A stretch of DNA of 64,000 nt from Nephrocerus scutellatus. Lineage: Eukaryota; Arthropoda; Insecta; Diptera; Pipunculidae. This document shows, piece after piece, positions 44,433-52,688 of the stretch. Position numbers and translations under genes: made by a program. Location: NCBI GenBank assembly GCA_947095585.1, contig OX352765.1, positions 65,225,425 to 65,289,424 on the forward strand, in the 5' to 3' direction. The notes under the pieces were generated by a model. That model was not told where the DNA came from. It did no database searches and was given only the letters and a program-made list of their open reading frames with translations. Each line of letters starts with the position of its first letter. Within the stretch, counting starts at the first letter, position 1.

Positions 44433-45280
44433 ATGACTCTAAACACAGTTAATGACGAATATCAGTCTGTATTTTCGCAACTGCGTTATACAATAATCAT
44501 GCTTCGTCAAGCTGTGCGAAGTTACCAAGAAGATGAACTGACCAAACGACTTCAGAACATCAAACCAGGCCCGGATGCTTTTAAAAAGTTAAATTCTGTG
44601 ATCGGAAAACGTATTTCTATTCCAGAAAGTATCACGTTTGGAGAGCAAGTAGATGCCAGTTCTGTTGAAAAAGCCGAATCCTTTGCCTGTCATTTCGAAA
44701 GGAGCTTTACAGACCGACCACCAACTCATCTTCCAGAATTCATAGAGCAAGTTGAAAGTCTTGTGGAAGACACCACTTCCCCAAGAAATTTGAAGTGCAA
44801 TTCAGCGAAGACAATCCCGCAAACGCAGCCGTAGACGTGGATATGTTTGCAGGGACAGCTGTTGTCAGTGATTTAATTATGAGTGGAAACTCAAAAAAAT
44901 CATCGGGCACTGACGGGATTTCAAATTTCCTGCTTAAAAAGCTGCCGGGTATGGCAATTTTGATGTTAACCATCATATTCAACAATTGCCTTAACAATGG
45001 ATACTTTCCAGACAACTGGAAGGTAGCCAAAGTAGTACCAGTACCGAAGAAAACCGACCGCCCCAGTGTAACTGCTTACCGCCCCATAGCTTTACTGTGT
45101 TCTATCAGTAAAGTATTGGAGTCTTTGATCCGTAAACGAAACAATGCGTTTTGCTCGGAAAGAAATCTAATTCCTTCCTTTCAGTTCGGCTTTTGAGAAA
45201 AGCACTCTACGCTACACCCTCTGATGAAGCTTCACAGTGACGTCACTCGAGGACTGAATGTCAAAAGTAGTATAGTAGCC
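44433..45280 (+). pseudogene. Jockey-3 reverse transcriptase, truncated
   Basis: It matches the first third of the Jockey-2 enzyme: LTKRLQNIKPGPDAF, SGTDGISNFLLKKLPG, YRPIALLCSISKVLE, PSFQFGF then a stop, EKHSTL. It is cut off before the first catalytic Asp (DIEKAFDS). A frame change lies near 44,790. Confidence 0.85.
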
Positions 45281-46009
45281 ACCCATTGTGGTGACTTCCT
45301 TGCTTCCTTATATGAAAGGCTGGATGAAATCAACCAGCTGTAGCTAGGCGTATATAAAGTTATTTATAAAAACTAATAAACGTGACATTCTTCTTTTACC
45401 GGAAACTAATCTCACAGGGAGAAACCCATTCAGTCCAGACGGATACAACATCCCAGGGGCGACAAAAGCAGTGATCGCTCTGGGACGGCGGTCCTTACCA
45501 GGAACACTATGGCAGGCGAAAACGTGCAAATTAGTAGTTTGCGTAGCATGGAAGCAACAGCTGTCAGCATCAAATTCAACGAGGTTGAGACCTTGTTGGT
45601 AATAGCAGTGTACAATCACTGTAATGCAACGAGGGAAAATATTCAACGGGATCTGCAAACTGTCTGCGGCATCTCTTCTGGGCACACATACTGTGTGGTT
45701 GGAGGGGATTTTAACGCTAGGCACACCCGATGGCAAGATGAAGTGTGCAACAATCAAGGAAAGGCCATTACAGATTGGCTGGATTCAAATCCTCAGCAGC
45801 ATACCATGGCAGTTGTTTCACAACCCCTAAAGACATATCCTCGAACACCACCCATGGTGGATTTCTTCTTGGCAACGACAAACTTCGTCAACATTCTGCC
45901 AGAAATAAGGAATTATTCATGTTTTGCACATGATAGTGATTCGGATCATTTGGCAATAGAGCTTCGAGTGAGGTTGAATTAGAAAATTGTGCAAGTTACC
46001 CCAACACCT
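45281..46009 (+). mobile_element. Jockey-3b, internally deleted derivative
   Basis: It opens with the same 5' sequence as Jockey-3 (ACCCAT, GTGGTGACTTCCTTGCTTCC) for about 60 bases. At CAGCTGTAGCTAGG it jumps to the position equivalent to 43,499, removing ~1.43 kb (all of ORF1 and the endonuclease start codon region). The endonuclease then reads SGTAVLTRNTMAG-like, VVGGDFNARHTRWQDEV, DSDSDHLAIELRV and is open to 45,982. It is ended by the giant-LTR element. Confidence 0.85.
45509..45982 (+). pseudogene. Jockey-3b endonuclease fragment
   Basis: This is an open stretch of 157 codons from MAGENVQISSLRSME through YCVVGGDFNARHTRWQDEVCN and DFFLATTNFVNILPE to SDSDHLAIELRVRLN. Unlike Jockey-3, the catalytic Asp/Asn and Asp-His segments are in one frame. 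The N-terminal catalytic Glu segment (ETNLTG) is in another frame upstream. It lacks a partner reverse transcriptase. Confidence 0.8.
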
Positions 46010-46144
46010 TGTAACGGAGTTTTCCCAGCCGGGGTAAACTCAGCGTGACCAGGGTTCTGACGCAAGGGGTCGTTACAATAAAAATTTATATTTTGGGACT
46101 TTTCGAAGTATTTTCTTTATTTTTATTTTCTTATTACCTATAAT

Positions 46145-46960
46145 TTAACATGAGTCTGGGACGCGTGTAAATCCTGGCAATGCGTTAGCCTTTGACGAGC
46201 GTAAGTCATGAGCGAAGCGTTGGCATTTGACGAGCATAAATCCTGAGCGGTGCGTTAGCCTTTGACGAGCATAAGTCCTGAGCGATGCGTTAGCCTTTGA
46301 CGAGCGTAAATCCTTGGCGATGCGTTAGCCTTTGACGTGCGTAAATCCTGGGCGATACGTTAGCCTTTGACGAGAGTAAATCCTGAGCGGTACGTTAGCC
46401 TTTAGCGAGCGTAAATCCTGAGCGACGAGTTAGACTTTGGCGAGCGTAAATCCTGAGCGATGCGTTAGCCTTTGATGAGCATAACTCCTGAGCGATGCTT
46501 TAGCCTTTGACGAGCGTAAATCCTGGGCGATACGTTAGCCTTTGACGAGAGTAAATCCTGAGCGGTACGTTAGCCTTTAGCGAGCGTAAATCCTGAGCGA
46601 CGAGTTAGACTTTGGCGAGCGTAAATCCTGAGCGATGCGTTAGCCTTTGATGAGCATAACTCCTGAGCGATGCTTTAGCCTTTGACGGGCGTTAATTCCT
46701 GAGCGATGTGTTAGCCTTTGATGAGCATAACTCCTGAGCGATGCTTTAGCCTTTGACGAGCGTAAATCCTGGGCGATACGTTAGCCTTTGACGAGAGTAA
46801 ATCCTGAGCGGTACGTTAGCCTTTAGCGAGCGTAAATCCTGAGCGACGAGTTAGACTTTGGCGAGCGTAAATCCTGAGCGATGCGTTAGCCTTTGATGAG
46901 CATAACTCCTGAGCGATGCTTTAGCCTTTGACGGGCGTTAATTCCTGAGCGATGTGTGGG
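46145..46960. repeat. 35-bp tandem array, family A
   Basis: The unit is GCGTAAATCCTGAGCGATGC plus GTTAGCCTTTGACGA. Variants recur in a fixed order: the GGGCGATACG variant appears at about 46,339, 46,514 and 46,759, i.e. spaced 175 and 245 bp (five and seven units). This is a higher-order repeat as in satellite DNA. The homologous array in the other LTR is at 50,065-50,765. Confidence 0.9.
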
Positions 46961-47345
46961 CGTGATACAGTCGAGACTCCTAAGCCATGTGTGAGCGTAG
47001 GACAGTCGAGAGTCCTGAGCTATGCGTGAGCGTAGGACAGTCGAGACTCCTGGGCGATGTGTGAGCGTGATACAGTCGAGACTCCTGAGCGATGCGTGGG
47101 CGTGAGACGGTCGAGACTCCTAAGCTATGCGTGAGCGTAGGACAGTCGAGACTCCTAAGCGATGTGTGAGCGTGATACAGTCGAGACTCCTGAGCGATGT
47201 GTAAGCGTGAGACAGTCGAGACTCCTAAGCTATGTGTGCGCGTAGGACAGTCAGGACTCCTGAGCGATGTGTAAGCGTGAGACAGTCGAGACTCCTAAGC
47301 TATGTGTGAGCGTAGGACAGTCGAGACTCCTGAGCGATGCGTGAG
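46960..47345. repeat. 35-bp tandem array, family B
   Basis: The unit is GTGAGCGTAGGACAGTCGAG plus ACTCCTGAGCGATGC, with alternating GTAGGACAG / GTGATACAG / GTGAGACAG versions. It shares the core TCCTGAGCGATG with family A and has the same period. The counterpart is at 50,765-51,395. Confidence 0.88.
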
Positions 47346-47945
47346 CGTTAGACTGAGATGAGTGTGACTCCTGAGCGATGCTTGAGCTTTAGCCTAAGAC
47401 GAGTGTGCAACCTGGGTGATGCTTGAGCGTGACTCCTGAGCGATGCGTGAGCGTTAGTCTAAGATGAGCGTGACTCCTGAGCGATGCGTGGGCATGAGCC
47501 TGACGATCGCGACTCCTGAGCGATGCGAGAGCGTTAGTCTGAGATGAGCGTGACTCCTGAGTAATGCGTGAGCGTTAGTCTGTGATGAGCGTGACTCCTG
47601 AGCCATGCGTGGGCGTGAGCCTGACGATCGCGACTCCTGAGCGATGCGAGAGCGTTAGTCTGAGATGAGCGTGACTCCTGAGTAATGCGTGGGCGTGAGC
47701 CTGACGATCGCGACTCCTGAGCGATGCGAGAGCGTTAGTCTGAGATTAGCGTGCAACCTGGGTGATGCGTGAGCGTTAGTCTGAGATGAGCGTGACTTCT
47801 GAGCGATGCGTGGGCGTGAGCCTGACGATCGCGACTCCTGAGCGATGCGTGGGACAGTCGAGACTCCTAAGCTATGTGTGAGCGTAGGACAGTCGAGACT
47901 CCTGAGCTATGTGTGAGCGTAGGACAGTCGAGACTCCTGAGCGAC
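47345..47945. repeat. 35-41-bp tandem array, family C
   Basis: Units combine GAGCGTTAGTCTGAGATGAG or GGGCGTGAGCCTGACGATCG with the shared core ACTCCTGAGCGATGCG. It grades back into family B at 47,850-47,940. The counterpart in the other LTR stops at 51,662. Confidence 0.85.
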
Positions 47946-48240
47946 TAAGTGACGCGAGTGACGTGAGAGCTTCCCTAAAGTGACGTGGGTACTGCCTTGA
48001 CGAAGTGAAGTGAATGGTGACGAGCCTTGACGTTAGTGGCGACGAGCGACGAAGTGACGTGAGCGACGTAAGTGACGACGGGCCTTGACTGAGTGACGAC
48101 GAGAGCCTCGACGTGAGGACGTGAGTATGCGAGAGCTTTGATGCACTGTCGCGGGTAACGTGCGTAATGCAAAGGCTTTGATGAACTGTCGTTCGTAACG
48201 TGAGTCTTGACGTGAGGACAGTAGCGAATGCAGGGAGAGT
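47946..48240. repeat. TGACG-rich degenerate repeat zone
   Basis: Short phrases GTGACG, GTGACGTGAG and CTTGACG recur irregularly with no fixed period. Many TGACGT hexamers resemble CRE/ATF half or full sites. No gene. Confidence 0.6.
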
Positions 48241-49190
48241 CGTCAGCAGCGATATGCTGGATGTACCGGCGCAACAACCCGTAGGGAATCCACACAGCGA
48301 AGTTACGTCGTACGAATGACGGTAGCGGAGGAAGACGTCGACAGCGATATGCTGGATGTACCGGCGCAACAACCCGTAGGGAATCCACACAGCGAAGTTG
48401 CGTCGTACGAATGACGGAAGCAGAGAAAAACGTCGGCAGCGTTATGCTGGATGTACCGGCGCAACAACCCGTAGGGAATCCACACAGCGATGTTGCGTCG
48501 TACGAATGACGGAAGCAGAGAAAAACGTCGGCAGCGATATGCTGGATGTACCGGCGCAACAACCCGTAGGGAATCCACACAGCGAAGTTGCGTCGTACGA
48601 ATGACTGAAGCAGAGGAAGACGTCGACAGCGATATGCTGGATGTACCAGCGTAACAACCCGTAGGGAATCCACACAGCGATGTTACGTCGTACGAGTGAC
48701 GGAAGCAGAGGAAGACGTCGACAGCGATATGCTGGATGTACCGGCGCAACAACCCGTAGGGAATCCACACAGCGATGTTACGTCGTACGAATGACGGAGC
48801 AGAGAAAAACGTCGGCAGCGATATGCTGGATGTACCGGCACAACAACCCGTAGGGAATCCACACAGCGAAGTTACGTGGTACGAATGACGGAAGCAGAGT
48901 TCGACGTCGGCAGCGATATGCTGGATGTACCGGCGCAACAACCCGTAGGGAATCCACACAGCGATGTTACGTCGTACGAATGACGGAGCAGAGAAAAACG
49001 TCGGCAGCGATATGCTGGATGTACCGGCGCAACAACCCGTAGGGAATCCACTCAGCGAAGTTACGTCGTACGAATGACGGAAGCAGAGTTCGACGTCGGC
49101 AGCGATATGCTGGATGTACCAACGTAACAACCTGTAGGGAACCCACACAGCGATGTTACGTTGTACGAGTGACGTCGGCAGCGAATGTCA
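48241..49190. repeat. 95-bp tandem repeat, ~10 copies
   Basis: The unit runs from GATATGCTGGATGTACCGGC through CAACAACCCGTAGGGAATCC and TTACGTCGTACGAATGACGG. Starts at 48,251, 48,346, 48,441 and 48,536 show an exact 95-bp period. Variation is mostly GAAGTT/GATGTT and the AGAGGAAGACG/AGAGAAAAACG/AGAGTTCGACG positions, in a partly alternating order. Long minus-strand open frames across it (48,303-49,148 and two others) are a product of the repeat. Confidence 0.92.
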
Positions 49191-49200
49191 GTGAAATAGT

Positions 49201-49291
49201 TTTATTAATAATGACTTACCACCGCGTGATCCGAACAGCACAAAAAGGAGACTAAGAGACCGACTGACTGCATGCTCGCCTTTTTATACCT
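49201..49291 (-). promoter_or_regulatory. LTR core promoter and polyadenylation signal
   Basis: On the minus strand GGTATAAAAAGG (TATA box, 49,290-49,279) is followed 20-30 bases later by GCAGTCAGTCGG with an insect-type TCAGT initiator. A CCAAT sits upstream near 49,335. AATAAA lies at 49,206-49,201. Between them is GGTGGTAAGTCATT, a strong 5' splice-site match. Confidence 0.65.
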
Positions 49292-49491
49292 TTTTGTGTG
49301 GCAAAAATTCTAAATAGCGTGCTGCGATGTGATTGGTCAGTCCGGTGGCGTGATGTTGTTTTGGCTGTTTTATTTTCATATGCGTTTGGTGGTTGCACTG
49401 CGTGGGTGCAGGGTGCACCCGAATTTGGGAAAAAACTATATGGTATGTTTTGTGTGAACAAAATTCGGCCACAAGAATTTTGTTCCTCACA

Positions 49492-49922
49492 CTCCCCCGT
49501 TACTGCGGCGAAAAAAAAAACACTTGCGCTTCACTAGCTAGTTCTAATAACGGGGCATCTACATTCGTAGTCCCCGTCAACCTTGCTACGTCCGCTACTG
49601 GTACACACCTCTGTTGCCACTGCGATTGTTGCCTTTGCTGCTGCTGTTGACTTCGCTGCTGCTTTCGACTTCGTTGCTGCTGTGCCTATTATTGTTCCGT
49701 AGATGCGTTGAGTTCTATTGCTGTGCATTTGGTTGTATAATCTTCTAGTGCATTCTGTTGTTCTCCTGATGAACTGGCATTGCCTTTGCAATGTCTGTGG
49801 TTGTTGCTGAACATTTTTTTTGCTGCTGTGATCATTGTTGTTGCACCTTTTACTCTGTGGCTTTTCTTCGTTCGGAAGTTATATTTCTTATGCTAAGAAA
49901 GAGTCCCTGCTCGGGCGCCAAT
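49492..49922 (-). other. internal region of the giant-LTR element
   Basis: It runs from the primer site (49,920) to the purine tract AACGGGGGAG before the 3' LTR. Only an 85-codon frame is present (49,791-49,534), rich in Gln/Thr then Ala/Lys (KSKAAAKSTAAAKA). I do not recognise it and find no capsid, protease or polymerase motif. It may be a vestige of a gag leader or simply a packaging region. Confidence 0.7.
49903..49920 (-). promoter_or_regulatory. primer-binding site, tRNA-Lys type
   Basis: On the minus strand TGGCGCCCGAGCAGGGAC lies two bases after the 5' LTR. It matches the complement of the tRNA-Lys(UUU) 3' end with one difference, from my memory of that tRNA. Confidence 0.8.
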
Positions 49923-51664
49923 TGCAACTGAGTTTTCCCAGCCGGGGTAAACTCAGCGTGACCAGGGTTCTGACGCAAGGGGTCGTTACAATAAAAATTT
50001 ATATCTTGGGACTTTTCGAAGTATTTTCTTTATTTTTATTTTCTTATTACCTATAATTTAACATGAGTCTGGGACGCATAAGTCCTGAGCGATGCGTTAG
50101 CCTTTGACGAGCGTAAATCCTGGGCGATGCCTTAGCCTTTGACGTGCGTAAATCCTGGGCGATACGTTAGCCTTTGACGAGAGTAAATCCTGAGCGGTAC
50201 GTTAGCCTTTAGCGAGCGTAAATCCTGAGCGACGAGTTAGACTTTGGCGAGCGTAAATCCTGAGCGATGCGTTAGCCTTTGATGAGCATAACTCCTGAGC
50301 GATGCTTTAGCTTTTGACGAGCGTAAATCCTGGGCGATACGTTAGCCTTTGACGAGAGTAAATCCTGAGCGGTACGTTAGCCTTTAGCGAGCGTAAATCC
50401 TGAGCGACGAGTTAGACTTTGGCGAGCGTAAATCCTGAGCGATGCGTTAGCCTTTGATGAGCATAACTCCTGAGCGATGCTTTAGCCTTTGACGGGCGTT
50501 AATTCCTGAGCGATGTGTTAGCCTTTGATGAGCATAACTCCTGAGCGATGCTTTAGCCTTTGACGAGCGTAAATCCTGGGCGATACGTTAGCCTTTGACG
50601 AGAGTAAATCCTGAGCGGTACGTTAGCCTTTAGCGAGCGTAAATCCTGAGCGACGAGTTAGACTTTCGCGAGCGTAAATCCTGAGCGATGCGTTAGCCTT
50701 TGATGAGCATAACTCCTGAGCGATGCTTTAGCCTTTGACGGGCGTTAATTCCTGAGCGATGTGTGGGCGTGATACAGTCGAGACTCCTAAGCCATGTGTG
50801 AGCGTAGGACAGTCGAGAGTCCTGAGCTATGCGTGAGCGTAGGACAGTCGAGACTCCTGGGCGATGTGTGAGCGTGATACAGTCGAGACTCCTGAGCGAT
50901 GCGTGGGCGTGAGACGGTCGAGACTCCTAAGCTATGCGTGAGCGTAGGACAGTCGAGACTCCTGAGCGATGTGTGAGCGTGATACAGTCGAGACTCCTGA
51001 GCGATGTGTAAGCGTGAGACAGTCGAGACTCCTAAGCTATGTGTGCGCGTAGGACAGTCGAGACTCCTGGGCGATGTGTACGCGTGAGACAGTCGAGACT
51101 CCTAAGCTATGTGTGAGCGTAGGACAGTCAGGACTCCTGAGCGATGTGTGAGCGTGATACAGTCGAGACTCCTGAGCGATGTGTAAGCGTGAGACAGTCG
51201 AGACTCCTAAGCTATGTGTGCGCGTAGGACAGTCGAGACTCCTGGGCGATGTGTACGCGTGAGACAGTCGAGACTCCTAAGCTATGTGTGAGCGTAGGAC
51301 AGTCAGGACTACTGAGCGATGTGTAAGCGTGAGACAGTCGAGACTCCTAAGCTATGTGTGAGCGTAGGACAGTCGAGACTCCTGAGCGATGCGTGAGCGT
51401 TAGACTGAGATGAGTGTGACTCCTGAGCGATGCTTGAGCTTTAGCCTAAGACGAGTGTGCAACCTGGGTGATGCTTGAGCGTGACTCCTGAGCGATGCGA
51501 GAGCGTTAGTCTGAGATGAGCGTGACTCCTGAGTAATGCGTGGGCGTGAGCCTGACGATCGCGACTCCTGAGCGATGCGAGAGCGTTAGTCTGAGATTAG
51601 CGTGCAACCTGGGTGATGCGTGAGCGTTAGTCTGAGATGAGCGTGACTTCTGAGCGATGCGTGG
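49923..51664 (-). repeat. 5' LTR of the giant-LTR element, truncated
   Basis: It holds the unique LTR end and arrays A, B and C, in the same order and nearly the same variants as 46,010-47,812. It stops inside array C at 51,662, where Gypsy-2 LTR sequence begins. The U3, promoter and 95-bp repeats are missing. Array B is longer here by about seven units. Confidence 0.82.
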
Positions 51665-51669
51665 TACAT

Positions 51670-52117
51670 GTACATTAGTGCATGTCAGCAGCATTGCATT
51701 CTCACACCGATTATCATCATTGTAGTGTACATTATTGCATGTCAGCAGCATTCCATTCTCACACTGATCATCATCATCGTTGATATTTATGCAAACGGCA
51801 ATCGGACACCCCAGACAGCGACTCAATGGATCCTATGCTGAATCGACGATACTACATACTCTCGTACATACTCTACGTCGGATGAGTGCATGGATAAGCA
51901 CAAGGGACTGCGCCTGCCTGACGTTATGCTGACTTGACAATACACCGATTCATTCTTTACGTAGGCTGCGAGCACGGTAGCAAAACACAAGCGGCTGTGC
52001 CACCGAAAATATACAACATTTTAATCAGATTGAATAAAGCAACCGAAATAAAAAGATGTGTTCTTAATTCAGTCCAATTTGAGTTTTTTCTAGCAAGGAA
52101 TATTTATTCGATTTTCA
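51670..52117 (+). repeat. Gypsy-2 5' LTR (lacks first 6 bp)
   Basis: It aligns with 57,960-58,407 without indels. It starts GTACATTAGTG where the 3' LTR starts TGTAGTGTACATTAGTG. Inside, a ~57-bp segment (CATGTCAGCAGCATT...ATCATCAT) is tandemly duplicated. Confidence 0.93.
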
Positions 52118-52130
52118 TGGCGACCGTGAC
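52118..52130 (+). promoter_or_regulatory. primer-binding site, tRNA-Arg type
   Basis: TGGCGACCGTGAC directly follows the 5' LTR. It is complementary to the GTCACGGTCG-CCA end of an insect tRNA-Arg. Confidence 0.75.
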
Positions 52131-52392
52131 AAAAGTTTAAGTTTAATTTAAATATTTGATCGATACAACATATTTTGGAAAAATATTTTATATACTCAAC
52201 AACAACGGTTTTGGTGAATATAAAAAAAAAAATCTTGATAAGCCTTTAATGGCAAGAAATTTTTTTTTCAACACAACAACAAATATTTAAGCAGTGGCTT
52301 AGCCCTTACGAATTGTAAACTAAACTCGAAAATAAAAAACGGAATTAAAAGTGCATCAAACCGCGTCGCTCGTCCCCTCTGTCATAACCAAA

Positions 52393-52620
52393 ATGGGCGG
52401 TAAAACTTCAAAAAACGAAAAAGCCGACGCAAATGTAATAAACGAAGTTTCAATAAAAGAGCAGATTCAAATGCTGGACGTGCAACCCATAAACGTAATG
52501 TTATTAATCATTACTATAATATTATGTGCCAGTTTTGTTTTTAAATTATATAAAATAAATAATAATAATATAAAAAAGAGGTATTTGCAAAGGGCAGCCT
52601 CAGTAAACACAATTGCCTAA
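52393..52620 (+). CDS. small membrane ORF of Gypsy-2 (75 aa), unknown function
   Basis: It starts at ATG 52,393, preceded by CCAAA, a good insect start context. The protein begins MGGKTSK, which fits an N-myristoylation signal (Gly2, Ser/Thr at 6). A hydrophilic stretch follows, then one strongly hydrophobic segment (NVMLLIITIILCASFVF, residues ~34-50) and a basic tail (KLYKINNNNIKKRY). It precedes gag by 68 bases and is undamaged. I cannot assign a family. Possible roles are membrane targeting of Gag or a degraded envelope-like function. It could also be a chance frame, but signal plus membrane span argue against that. Confidence 0.6.
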   Translation: MGGKTSKNEKADANVINEVSIKEQIQMLDVQPINVMLLIITIILCASFVFKLYKINNNNIKKRYLQRAASVNTIA

Positions 52621-52688
52621 AAAAAAAAAAAAATTTGCAATTTAAAGATATATAAATTTCGTGGCATGGTATAACAATACTACTGTAA

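Larger units (their letters stand above)
42010..45280 (+). mobile_element. Jockey-3, 3'-truncated copy with ORF1
   Basis: This is the only copy here with ORF1. It continues through endonuclease and half of the reverse transcriptase, then stops at GTAGCC (45,280), where Jockey-3b starts. It belongs to the same family as Jockey-1 and -2 (about 85-90% by eye in the endonuclease) but is older, with more lesions. Confidence 0.88.
46010..49491 (-). repeat. 3' LTR of the giant-LTR element (3,482 bp)
   Basis: In minus-strand order: TG start at 49,491, U3 with promoter, polyadenylation signal at 49,206, about ten 95-bp repeats, a TGACG-rich zone, then 35-41-bp repeat arrays. A unique ~130-bp end (GTAACGACCCCTTGCG ... 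CCCCGGCTGGGAAAAC) closes it at GTTACA. The same unique end occurs at 49,923-50,060 next to the primer site, which fixes the LTR terminus. Confidence 0.82.
46010..51664 (-). mobile_element. giant-LTR non-autonomous retrotransposon
   Basis: Read on the minus strand: a 5' LTR (51,664 to 49,923, its own 5' part missing), two spacer bases, and a primer site TGGCGCCCGAGCAGGGAC. A ~430-bp internal region and a purine tract follow. The complete 3' LTR runs 49,491 to 46,010, starting TGTGAGG and ending GTTACA. Both LTRs carry the same ordered tandem arrays. There is no gag or pol. It inserted into Jockey-3b (flank CAACACCT). The opposite flank is lost, so no target duplication can be shown. Confidence 0.82.

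Noticed and set aside
45335..45350. Jockey-3b as a spliced, reinserted transcript
   Set aside because: Joining at the available GT and AG would give CAGCTCTAGG. The observed CAGCTGTAGCTAGG retains extra bases, so a microhomology deletion fits better.
42010..46009. telomeric HeT-A/TART-type array, given tandem Jockey copies
   Set aside because: The copies are truncated, in both orientations across the window and inserted in other elements with target duplications, unlike head-to-tail telomere arrays.
46145..47945. CRISPR-like regular array of short repeats
   Set aside because: Units are contiguous variants with no unique spacers, lie in a eukaryotic LTR and show higher-order order; this is satellite DNA.
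48303..49148. 281-codon minus-strand frame as a repeat protein gene
   Set aside because: It is a direct translation of the 95-bp DNA repeat, open in all frames, without a start context or domain. It is treated as a repeat artefact.
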